NCBI RefSeq assembly: GCF_023343835.1
Contig: NC_064449.1
Coordinates: forward strand, 3,261,778 to 3,325,777
Direction of reading: 5' to 3'
DNA from: Lagopus muta
Lineage: Eukaryota > Chordata > Aves > Galliformes > Phasianidae
Length of the DNA: 64,000 nt
In this document: positions 38,801 through 51,182 of the stretch, one piece after another
Layout: every line of letters starts with the position of its first letter
How positions within the stretch are numbered: the first letter of the stretch is position 1
Made by a program: the position numbers and the translations under genes
The notes under the pieces: generated by a model
The model's input: the letters and a program-made list of their open reading frames with translations, nothing else
What the model was told of the DNA's origin: nothing
The model's database searches: none

Positions 38801-41800
38801 CTCAGGGTGCCAGGTTTTCCCCATGGCTGTAACTACCTGTTGGGAAGACAGATTATGAAGGACAACTCCATCTCGCTCTCCCCAGACCACATGACAAGAC
38901 ACCAGCTGGAGGTCAGCAAGAATGGCAAGTTCTACTACTCAAGTGGGCCCTGGACTGGGGTAGCATGAAAACTGAATTACCTATCATCTCAGGAGAGGGC
39001 AGTCCCTCAAGGGCAGAGTAGAGGTCACTGGAGGAGCTTACAGCGTACCTAGCCAGTGGATAAATAGAGTACTTCAGTTTCTCCAGCATCTCCAGTCTCT
39101 TCAGCCTCACGAAAGAAGCCCTCCCCACTGCTCCCAGCTGCAGGCCAAGGCTCAGCAATCAGACAGCACCTTCAACCCACCTGCCCAGCAATCGGCTTCT
39201 TGCAGGCTCCACACACACCCTTGGCGACTGTTGCTACCCCCAGTTTGTTCAGGTCAGACTGCAGGCTTCCCAGCATGGTGTCCAGCTGACTGCCAGGCTT
39301 GGGGGTGGTGGATGGTGGGGAGCTGCTGCCGCCGGCCTTCCCCTGTGCCATGAACTGCAGGGAAGAGAAAACAAAGATTATACAGCAAACGTTGCTGCAC
39401 TTCCCAGAAATATCTCTGCTCTTGCTGCCAGTGGCACTTCTGTAGAGACAAACCAGAGGCTGCTAGGAGACAGCTACACTCTCTGCAGAAGCCTGGGAGA
39501 GCCAGGATCAAGTACACACATTCTGCCCATGCAGAGACATGCAGAGACCATGGGATGTAAAACAGCAGAGCTGGCAACTAAGGATTTGACTTTCTTTTGC
39601 TGTACACACAGCAGAAGTTACTAGCTGTTCCCAAACACTCAGTACAGTGCTCTGTAAGCCTCTGCCAAAAATCTCCCTTTACCTCATCAGTTCCTGGCCA
39701 GCTGTCAAAGCACAGACGCCATCCAGAGGGCCCCTTCCCTCTGACCTCTTTCTGTTCTTACTGCCACTCTATCCTTCTTAAAGGGATTCCTCCTCCACTC
39801 TCCATCTCCCTTTCAGCTAGATCTCCCTTTCCTCCACCTGCACTCCTTACGGACATTTCCTTTTTTGCCAAATCTCCTTTGCCCCATCAGGTGGCTCTCA
39901 TCCCACGCCAAAGCTAAGCAAGTGGAAGCAGGAAGGAAATTCCCTTCAAGCTGCCTGTTGTTTACCCACACAGAGGGCAGTGGATCCACAGCAGAGCCTG
40001 AGCAGACAGGGCTGCAATGGAAACAGTGCCACGTCTGTTGCTGGACCTTTGGAAATGCACAGGGAAGGGGCTACAATCCTCATCCCAGGGGCAGCTTCTG
40101 GAACTCCACAGTCACAGTACACACGGCTTGGAATGGCTCCCCAGAGGAGAACAGGGAGAGAAGTTTTATTTAGGTTCACAACTTAGGAACAAAGTATGTG
40201 CTCTCTCTGGACACCAAAGCTGCTTTTACAGGAGAACTGCAGTAATGAGATAGAGATATTTTAGCTGACTGCACAGCAGTAGCTACTCTCAGGCCTAGAA
40301 AGACCCACAGAAGTCGTGTCGTCCCCCCCCGAGATGCTGCTCTGAAGCATGTTTTCTCCTGCCACGGAGTCAAGATTAAAAACAGATGTGAAATCCACAC
40401 TTCTGAACAACCCACTAGCTGCCATCATGGGCAGGGGAGCAGGACTTCCTGAGGTGTTCGAGAGCCCTGGCAGATTCTACCCTTCCAGCCACTGGAGGAG
40501 CTCTACTCCCTGTCCTGCAGCCAGTCGTGCTTGTAGCCAACCAGCTGACTCAGTGACCAACCTTGGTTTCCACTTGTCTGTAGAAAAATTCTCATGACAT
40601 ACATAATTTCCCAGCCCAGCAGCACAGAAAAGCCCCAGTGTCTGGAGCCTGGAATAAACTCTCTGCCATACAGCTGTTATTGCTACCAAACAGCTACAGT
40701 GAACATCTCCAAAGCACTCCACTGCAAGGAGACTGCTCACAGGAGAGGGACAGCAGGGCCCCATGTACACAGAGCCAGGGCAGAGTCCCAGGACAAGGTC
40801 AGGCACAGCACGAGGAAAAGGTTGGACAGAACTAAAAGAATCAAATCCTCTCTCGCTGAGCAGGGGCTTGTGGCCACAAAGCACAGGTTACACAGAGACA
40901 AATCATAAATACCATCTGGAAAGAAAGGAGAGGAGAAGAATTCAACATGTAGAAACACAGCACTTGTGGTGCCTTGCTGGTGTGGGCCATGCAGATGACC
41001 TCAGTGCAGGCCCAATGACCTGAGCACACCGCCACCACTACTTGGTTCAGCCTTCTGCCAGCTCACAAGTTTGTTTCCAACCTCCTGCACACACTGCCTG
41101 CTATTTGAAGGGGACACAGCACAGAATCCACACAAATCCGTCATGCAAAGGCCCTTCAAGCTGTCCCTTCACCACAAGACCTACCAGCACTCCGATTCAG
41201 CTGGGTGCTGTAGGAGCACCAAACCATGCACTACCAGACAGCAGCTAGGATCACCACGCTGCAAGCTCCAGGAGCAGCTCCCAGCACACACATCCACCCA
41301 AAAGCACACCATGCTGAGAGGAAACAAAGGAGCTCCTGCCTTCTCAGGGCTGGGAGGGGCTGGGGGCGCGCAGGCAGCCAGCAGGTTGGCACTGCAGGTG
41401 AGGGGAGGAGCAGAGGTCACCTGAAAAGTACAACAGTTCAGGATGCAGAGGCTGGCTATCTGCTGAGACCTGCTTGTACAAATAGCATGGCAAAACACCG
41501 TGCTGCTCACGTGTGTTACACCTTCCCAGCATCCCAGGGCTGCAACCCCTCCCTGACAGGAGGCACAGAGCAGCAGCTCCTCCTCCAAATGCAACAGGGA
41601 CACCTCATCACACGGGTAAGCACAGGAAGGATTGAGATTTTGCTGTCAGTTTTCCATCCCTCTTCCCATCTCATGAGAGGTTGTGGCAGGGAGAGTTGAG
41701 ACCTGACTTTCAGAGCTACCTCCTTCATCTCAGAGGGAAACAAATCACAATCCCTGCTGCACAAAGGGCAGACAGGAAGCACCAACATCTCAGCAGACTG

Positions 41801-44800
41801 GTGCACAACCATGTAGTTTGCAGTGCTAGGCAGGCACAGCTGGCATTGATTTGATACCACTAATGACTCTGCTCTTTCATTAAGTGGTTCAGAGCCAGCC
41901 TTCACCTGAACATCGTGTTTACTGAGCTACCAAGCTGACAGCAGTGCAAAGACTGGACAACACTGTGCTTAAAATTAAATAAAAAAGAAAGCAGAAAAGA
42001 GAATCCTGCCTGCATCCGCGGGAGGAAAGCCTCATCTTCTGTTTGACAGCCAACAGAAACGACTGTCTTGGTGCTAGGGGTCCAGGTCTGGGGAGAAGAG
42101 TGCCTAGGATCTTCAGAAGGAGGGGTGCCCACAACAGAGAGCTCATGATAATCAGCACCAGAAGCTTCCCACTGGAAAAGTGGCTGGGGAGCCAAGCGGG
42201 AGGAATAGGAGGAGGCTGGACATGGAGCTGAGGTAGCTAGTGCATGGGAGGGCTGAGCTGGCAGTGGGAGGACAGGTACGTGAGAGGGAGAAGCATTAGC
42301 AGGGACTGTCTTCACAGCTTCATTGGAAGGCTGGAGCGGGGGAGAGGCTGAAACAGAGACTGTCCTCCTTCGAGGGTGTGGGGATTCTGGAGGCAATACC
42401 ACCTAGAGAGACAGGGAAGAAAAGTGAGTAAATCCAAAGAGGAACCAACAAGCACCTCCTGCAACAGGAAGGCTGGAAGCACAGACCAGTGAGTAACGAT
42501 CTTTGCTGCCTCGTGCTCTCCCTCCTGCTCTTCTGAACCTCCCTGGTTTACATCAGAGCACAACTGGAACATCAACCTCACTGCCACACAGCCCAGCAAA
42601 GCAAGTAAGGACAGAGGCCTCTGGTTACCATCTTTATCTAAGGGGAAAAAAACAGCAAAGAGCCAAGGGACAGGGAAAACAGAGAAGGGAACCAGAAAGC
42701 TTCCTTCTCTGTGTAGCTCTAAGAGCACCATCTTACACCCAGAACTTCCTGCACAGGCACGTACTGGGAAAGACAAGGCATCCCTCTCTGACAAGCCTCC
42801 CAGAAGGGTTTTCAAACAATACCCACATGGGTATTTGATATGCAATAGCAGCAGATTGCCTAAACAGATACCATTACCAGCACCCTTAGATATCCAATTC
42901 TTAAACATGAACTAGGAACTGAGAGCCAGTTTACTTTTCAGGTCAGAAGAGGCTGAGAAGGAGGAGTTAGTTCTTCACTTCATGTTGTTTAAGGTGTCAC
43001 CTAACATACATCTCCACAAAATGCTGCCTAGACAGGAACATGCTCCAATTTCCCAGAAGTGGAAGTTCCCCTCACTTTCTACCTTCTCTATTTGCTGTCC
43101 ACCATTTTGCTCTTCCCCCTGGGGTCGGGCAGTGATAATGACCCCCTCTGTCAGCCAGCCATTCTGGCTTTTCTGCTCCTCTTTTTCCTGTTTAGCAACT
43201 CCCAGTCTGTCCTGCAGCTCTTCAATCAAGCGATCTTGGGACTTGGTCTTGTGAAATATTGCAGGACCTAATTTACGCCTTGGAGAGAGGTCACGACTCA
43301 TTGGATGCACATTGGAGGTTTCTTTTGTCCTCTTGATTAAAGACTTAATCTAGATGAAAAAGGCAATAGTGTCAGCAGAGAAAAGAGTAAGAGCAAGCCT
43401 CAAGATGCAACAGCACAAACTCAAGCCATTAGTGACAAATGTATGCAGGGAGAGTGATGACATTAATTCCACAATGCCAAAATTCTTCTTGGCACAGTCC
43501 AGAACAGTGACTCAGTGCAAGGAAAAACTCTGTAAGGATAACCACTGTAGCCAAAAATAACTATCTAGAAAAGGAAGGGAAAGATTACCCAGCAGAAAGC
43601 CAAGATACGAGGTGCAGCACAACCATTCCACTGAGCATTAAAGAAACTTCAGCATCACAAAGAAACACGGCAGACTTTCAGTGTGTGCCCTTTACAAGCA
43701 CAAGACTCGTGGTCTGGTGCACCAAGCATACATCCAGAGCTGGAAGGAACACTAACAGGTCCAACAACAAGACCTAAAAAGGCAGAGGGACATCCTCCAG
43801 AGGAGTGAATCAGCCCTTTAACTTTTCAGAGGCCTTTATGGACTGAGCATCTGCCTTATTCCATTTAAGGAATAAAAACCCATTTCACTGGGCAGTCCCT
43901 ACACTCTGCCATGTTCTGTGCTGCTGACTGACCTGCAGAACGGACCAGAGGACAAAGCAGAGGACTTAAAGCCTCCATGACATGCAGCTGTCAGTAGCGC
44001 TGCTCAGCACCACATGCTGTTAGTGTGGGTGGGCCCAGGCACACTCACACCACACACAAAACGTTAGTGCAGTCAGGACAGCCCCAGCTAGGACTCATCC
44101 TCCTCCCACATTTGTTCAGTGCCTGCCTGGCCTGATGCAGAAATCCTCTCAATGGGTGGTTTGGAGAGGCATGGCAAATCCCATTCAGCTTTCCAAGTGT
44201 TTTCAGGAGATTCTGGAGCAACTGCAGAGCTTCTGAGCTGCTCATTTTCTCCATCTTCTCCAGCTTTGTTCATGTTAGCAGTACCTGCCTTTCTGGGAGT
44301 TCTCTCCCTGCCCTGCCTCTTCTTGACCAGCTCAGGACAGCCACCTACTTGGATTTCAGGTGATACTTCAGCCTTTTGCTCCTGTCCTCGCTCCACAGCA
44401 AAGCCCAACTGTTTTTCAGTGTCTGGGAAGACAGCCCACTGATCCAGTCCCACAACAGAAGGGTCACACACAGGACTCAAAATGCTGTCACCCTTTCTGT
44501 GTACTTCTGGTACGTGCTCAGACAGCTCCAGGGCCCACAGCTCATCTAAAGCTGCTTTCACACTTCTGCCCTGAGAAGGAAGGGCTGAATTATCCCTGAA
44601 CACTCCCTGCTGATCCAATTCTTTAGCTGCCTGCTCCTTCCCTTGATCACTTATACCAGTGTTTGAAACTGAGACGCTTGAGAGTCTGGGGTCACTTCTC
44701 TGCTCCTTTTTCTCACTCTCTTTTGCCAGCTCCAGGCCCTGTGCCTCCACCTTAGCAGATCTACACAGCAGCTCAGCCCTGGGCACAGCCTGGGAAGTCT

Positions 44801-47800
44801 TCCTGGAAGAGTCAGGCTTTCCAACCAGCCTCACCAAACTTGCAGAGGCCATCTGTTCCCCACGAGTAGCAGAAACAGAAGAGACACGTGGAGGGGGCAC
44901 AGGGACCATTTGTGGCAAAGAGGGTACGCGTGGAAGAGTGGCACACTGCCCCAAAGCAGGCCACACTACAGTGCTAATGCCTTCCTCAGCACAGAGAACT
45001 GCTGAGGGGGAACCTGCTGGCACTGCCACATCCCCGCTGTGCCTGACAGAAGGGCATTTGGAAGGGGATAGCACGGTTAAACTGGGAGGAATGCTGCTGG
45101 AGTCTGCATCTGCTGAATCGGGAACCAGTTCTAGGGAGGGTTCAGGAATCAGAGACATAGTCTGCAAAAAGGAGAGAGAAGAAAGAAGGAGAAAAAAAAG
45201 AAAGATAAGAAATAAGAAACAGAGGGCAGAAAAAAGAAGCATGGTATAAAGTGTTTTAACAATTGTGATCTCCAAATCAGGAGCCATGTTGATCCTGAGC
45301 CTTACATCAGAGAAACAGGAATGAGAACAGGGTAGCAAAGAGGAGAATCGATGTGACATTGTGCTGATCTTTGCATGAGATCACAGGATATGAAGCTGAA
45401 CAGCCATCAAGATCGTTTTTCTCTGCCACCCTCTTACGTAACACCTCATGTGTTCACCTGCAGTGCGATGGGGGCACGCAGCAGCTGCCAGGAAGCCAGC
45501 TATAAGCCCAGGAATGTCTGCACTGCGGGTGAAGGTCACATTAGCAACTCACTCATACTCAGCTATGTACATTCTATATTTCAAAGCTGGAAAAAAAAAA
45601 AAAGCAATCGATGAATAGAACAAACCATGACATTTCTCCATGCACTAAAACTGCTCCAGTTGCCCGAGTTCACAGCAGTGAGAACAAAGCCTCAGGGCAT
45701 GCACAACAAAAGCAGATGACGCGGGCTTTGCTCTACTCACTGAATCAATCTCACCTTGGAGGTGATACACAGTGAATCACAACGGCTTTGCCAGTCATTC
45801 CATGCCCTTCTAAACTTTGCTTAGATTGCCAGATGAACCTCTTCTCCTTAGGTCACAATCTCCACATTTCAATTGTAACAAGATCAGTATTCATTTTAAT
45901 CCAAAATACACCCTAACAAGAGTGACTGAGACAAATTTGTTTGCTCTCCTTGGCTCAGAGGGTTTTTAAAATAAAATAAGAATCATGGATCCTCCTTTTC
46001 CTGTTTTCAGTGGCTCCTGGCTGAGCCTTAGGAGACAAACTGGCATTGCACCTTTTTCTCAAAGAGAGAAAAATCAGAACGTTGCCGTAGCCAAGTTCAC
46101 ACAGTAGGTCAACCTAAGGCCAATGCAGAGCCCTGTCATTTTAAAAAACCTATCCAAAGTTCTCCAAATCCAATAGATATCAAGATATGCTCTGGTTCTT
46201 CACTGTGTTTTTTGAAAAAGCTTTAAGAAGTTAGACCCTCACATCCTAATGTAGCAACAGCTCAGTCTTTACTTACCTGTATGGGGACTTGTCATGAATA
46301 AAAGGAAAAAATTAACCAGAACACAAACATGATCTGCCAATAGCTGGAAGAGACCTGCAGGTGACCTAAGCAGCTCCCAGGCCAAGGGGTCATGAGCCAG
46401 CAAGCACACACACTGGTGAAGTCCCCAAGTAGTGCCATGGAGGGGCATCTTAGAAAGCAATAGGGGGATTGCAATTAATCACAGGTTGCTCCTCATTTCC
46501 AGGAGGAAATCAAGATGAAAAGAACCAGCAAGTACATTAATTAGTTACAATAACAAGGGAATTTCCTCATATTGCCCTCCTCCCTGTATTTTGCCTAACG
46601 TGGATGTACCTGTACAAATGGGTGTTACACTATAGTTCACTTACTCAGTTTCCAGACTTTCTAAAACAGTCAGCTGTTGGCAAGGCAGGGCTGGCATTTT
46701 GCTCAGAAGCAAATATTTCCAGCATACTAAAAGCATACTAACTCCAAATTAAGAGCAAGGGCTAAATACATAACAGTAACATAACAGTTAAACAGGAGCA
46801 GCACAATGTGCAGTCAGCTGGAGTCACATTACACAGAAATGTCAGAGGCAAAAGAACCAAGTGCATTAAGTAACCTCAGTGCTGATGAGCTAGATAACCA
46901 AAATCAAATGGATCCTGTAAGCAAAAAGAACGAGCAACTCATTAAAGTGAGCAAAAGATAAAAGGGTAATGTATCAGTCTGTAACAGCATCTGTTACTCT
47001 GGGCTATGACAGAAGTGAAACACTGGTGCTGCCACCTCTCCCACTGCCATCCACTGGGGCCTGCAGCAGCCACCAACTCCAGCTAATTACATACTGCACT
47101 TCGTTCCTCTGTCCTTTTTCTTGCAACCACACACAAGTCTGGCACGTGAATGACAGCCTTTTCTTTTTCACCATTGGGAAAGACCCCACTTCTCCCCCTT
47201 ACACCCTGTCACTGGTACAGACTAGATCATCTTTACAGAGAAGTCAGCACCACCCATTGGCACAAACAGGGGAGGTAAAAACAAAGAAAAAGGACTGAAA
47301 GGAAAAAGAAAAACAGGATAAAGTAAAGCAGCTGTCCAAAAGCAGCCAATGACAATAATAATAAAAGAGAAACTATTACAGAAATCATGTTGCTGGTTCT
47401 GTGGGGAAAAACATTTAGACAGACAACGATCCTGAGCTCAATGCCTTTCAAAAACCCTAACACTGCATTTATAAATCTTGAGATCTTGTTGCATTTCAGG
47501 TTGCTTTTAGAGTTCAAGCAGAAAAGAAGCCAGGAAGGAGGGCAGTGTTACAGAAAGCATCTAGCCTCATCCATGCAGTTTTATTGGAGTTGCACAAAAC
47601 AAGAAGGCCTGTTCTGGGCAAGGACATCCCCTGCTGCCAAAGCTCACCAGGACCAAAGGCTGGTGGCAGGAACCACACCTTGAGCTTGCTTTCTGAGCCC
47701 TGATAAAGCAGCAGGAGGCCCTGGCACTGACAGCACGCAGAAGCAGCGAGGCAGGGTACGCTGCCAGCAGCACAGGTGGGAACTCTCCAGCTTCACAACA

Positions 47801-50800
47801 GCACAATTTTTCAACTGCAAGGAACAGATACTCGCTGATAGCCTGCTCTCTGCCCTAGGACCTAATATGGAAAAAGAAAAGCACCAGTAAGGCATCACTA
47901 TTTGCAGTGACTAAATACGTACTAAATTAAGTCCAGAGAAAACAGCGAGTTGCTCCTTGAGTCTCACAAAGTCAAGTACGTGAGTCACAGACTGCAGGCT
48001 TGAATTGAAGCCAATAAGTACAGGGCAAGCAAAGTCCCGAGGAGCATGCAGGCTTCTCAGCTGCCTACATCTTCTCAGAAAACATTGCTCAGCTCTGACT
48101 GCCTTGGGACCAAACTCATGGTAGGGGATGGAGGTTAACACAGCCAAGAAACATCACCAAGTACTGGCAGATTCTTCCATGTGAGGAAAATGTAAGAGAG
48201 TTTGGAACTTTTGTAGGATTACAAAGCAGACTTGCACGTGTATGTAAGAAAGGCACACCCAACAATGACAACATATTAGGTATGTGCTTCTCCACCTCTC
48301 TCGGAACAAATTCAAGGGAATAATTCAGCAATGCTATAAGCAAACAAGTAGAGAGAGCAAAATTATTTTGCTATGACTGTGGGTAGATGAACCATGAAAA
48401 TAAACTCCAGTTAACCACCTAGTGTAAAAAGGATAGGATACCTAATTGAATAGAAATGCATGCATTTGTAAGTTCTCTAAGTACACAGAGCAAGTGCTTG
48501 ATGCTCCAGTGGCAAGTTATTCCTCCACTACTTCTATTAGGGGAATTTTTTCGTGTGTCACTTGTGACTGAAGTAGCAGTCCTTTTCCAACACAGTACAT
48601 TGATTTGCAAACAAGATCCTGAATAGTGTTTGCCATCCTTCACCCACACAAGCTCAGTCTCTAATCCTATTTGGAGCTGAATAATTGATACTGTTTTAAA
48701 ATTGAAACCCTTGAAGTTTTCAGCTGCTTGATGCAAAGGTTTCAATGCTCATACCACATGCCTTTAAGCCCCAAATACCCTCCTCAGGAAAGCACAAAGT
48801 ATAAGCACACTGCTGCAGAGGGTCAGCCCATGGAACAGAAGAGCCTGGCCCCTGTCATGGAGCAGAGCGGTGCTGTCTCAAGCTTCCCTACTTCTCATTC
48901 AGTTGCAGCATAGCAAAATAATTCACCCTGCACCGAGCAGCAACTAAGCTTGTTATCTTTGCCAAATGCAGACAAACTGCAGAACAGATGGAAAAACAGA
49001 CCCCAGAATTCCCTTGCCCACACCAGCGACAGGAAACTATTGCAGTCAAGAACCTATAGCAGCACAAACACCACCAAAGGAAGTTCCACAAGACGAGAGG
49101 TAAAGCAGGCATTCAGGAAATCAGTTAAGGTCAGCAGATGTGGCCAACATGCAAGAGCCTGGGCGTGGGAAGGGATGAGATGAGGTGCGAGCTGTCAAGA
49201 TAAAGCACCTTAAAGTCAGAGAGGGACGCCATCAGCTCATCCAGTTCTCGTGTGGCTGAAGAAGCAGAGATACGGGTCTGCTGCTGACTGGCGGTGACAC
49301 GCTGGGGGCTGCTCACCTCCCCTTGGCTCACAGTGATTGCAGGGCTGATGAAAATAAAATATATTTATTTTTAAAGAGTGCACCTAGGCCTGGGGGAGAG
49401 TTCCTAGACTGAAAGCCTCACTGGCTCCTCTAAACAAGCAAGCGTGGCAAGTGTCATCAGCACTGCTCTCCCTAGCCAGCCCTCCCACTGATCCAGCTTC
49501 TGCAACACACACAGGTCCTGTCTCTCTGCCAAGTCTAACATGAGTGTACATGCACATACATCCACCCATTACTGAACGGATCATGACCAAACACTCATCT
49601 GGACAGACAGCTATAAACCTGAGCTTAAAAAAAATGTGCCACAACTCAAGTATTCCTTCATCCAGGAAGAGCTGCAGCAGATAGAAGAGCAGGAGCATCT
49701 TCAAGTGCCTGCTTGACTTCCCACTCTACAGCCAAGGGACGTCTGTCTGTCTCTGTCCCACAACATCTGCCCCTCCACTACACTCCCTATTCCCATAACA
49801 GCCCGCCCAACCCCACTGCATCCACCAAAGCACTACTTACACTGGGCTTGGCACAGAGCTCTCCAACTCATCCAGCAGGCTCTCCACACTGGGACGCACA
49901 TCTTCGATCCCACGCCCACCATTTCGCTTTGGTTTTTCTTTTGTAGGGGGTGCAGCCTTCCCCCCTGCAGAGCTGCTGCTCTCTGGGACAACATAGTGAG
50001 GTCCGGTCACGTTGGGCAGTGATGGGCTTCTGCTGACTTCATCTTTAGAACAGAGGAGCAGAGTTGTTCAGACACATAGGCCCATGTATATATGCAAACA
50101 AGAGAAAAGAGCCCAGAAACCCTGTGGAATCTCCATCTTTGAGAATATTTAGAACTTAGAGCACAAGCAACATGTGCTCTAACTTTGAAATTGTGAAGTT
50201 AGAGTCATTTCCAAAGTTGGCCCAGCACTGCTGAACCTCAAGAGATCCTATCCATACTAAAGGAATCTTTGTTCAGGGCTGGAGTCATCTTCCTCAGCAA
50301 GGCTGTTGGAAGGAAGAAGCAGGCTGCTACTCTGGGAAGTAAGCTATTCACTAACACCAAATGTCTTGCTAGTCCTTACCTGCTGGGAAGCCACTGGAGG
50401 GATTATGTTGAACAGCATTCAGTTCCAGGAGAAGCCTGTCCAGTTCCGAGAGGTTGCTGCCCAGAGAGGTGCTGGTCATGGTGGGAGATGGTTCTGCAGA
50501 CTTCTGCTTGTTTGGGAAGCTAGAGATAAAAGGGAAGTGTAAAACTTCTGCTTTAAGACACAGCAGAATGATGGAGGGAAACTTAGATATTAAGTTCACA
50601 GAGTTCACACAGGTACTGTGTTATTTTCAGGCTGAGGTTTGTAGCTCTGTGGGCAAAGCTGTGTGCGTTGTGAAATGACTATCCCCACAGCTGCTGTTTA
50701 GCCACATCTTCACTTGTCAGTTACAAAGAAACAGCACTGATAGAAAGGGGCTCAGATCTCAGGACTCTGCTGCACTGTCCTACAGCAAAGAGTTAACTGT

Positions 50801-51139
50801 CTACAGATCCAAGATGCACAGAACAGCAGCAGAACCATTAGCTGGCATACAGGAAAAGGGCCTGTTTCTGCTGACAGCACACCAGCAGCAAAAACCTCTC
50901 CTCTGAAGGAAGGGGATGCAGGGCCAGCGCAGAATGGACAAGAAGTACAAAAGTCAAGCTACCAAAGCTACAAAAGCAGCAGATTGTGTGTCCCACAAAA
51001 GGCTGCCATGAGGTCTCTTTTCAAGTCCTCAAATCTTTACTTTGATGAATTTTAATCAATTTATAAGAAAGTAATCTGACAGATTTTCCACGGCGTTCAA
51101 CACAGAAGCCTTTAGAGAGGCTTACCTACACATGAGTAT

Positions 51140-51182
<43 letters not shown>

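Larger units (their letters stand above)
39355..49208 (-). other. PXN: PXN intron between LD4 and LD5 exons, 9.9 kb
   Basis: Holds candidate cassette exons A, B and C. From 45360 to 49208 I see unique sequence with no further convincing exon, and no CR1 or other repeat; from 39355 to 42009 one weak exon candidate near 41310-41420 (see findings). Confidence 0.7.

Noticed and set aside
41516-41905. Minus-strand ORF of 129 codons downstream of cassette exon C
   Set aside because: No recognisable domain, and it would require the out-of-phase donor of exon C.
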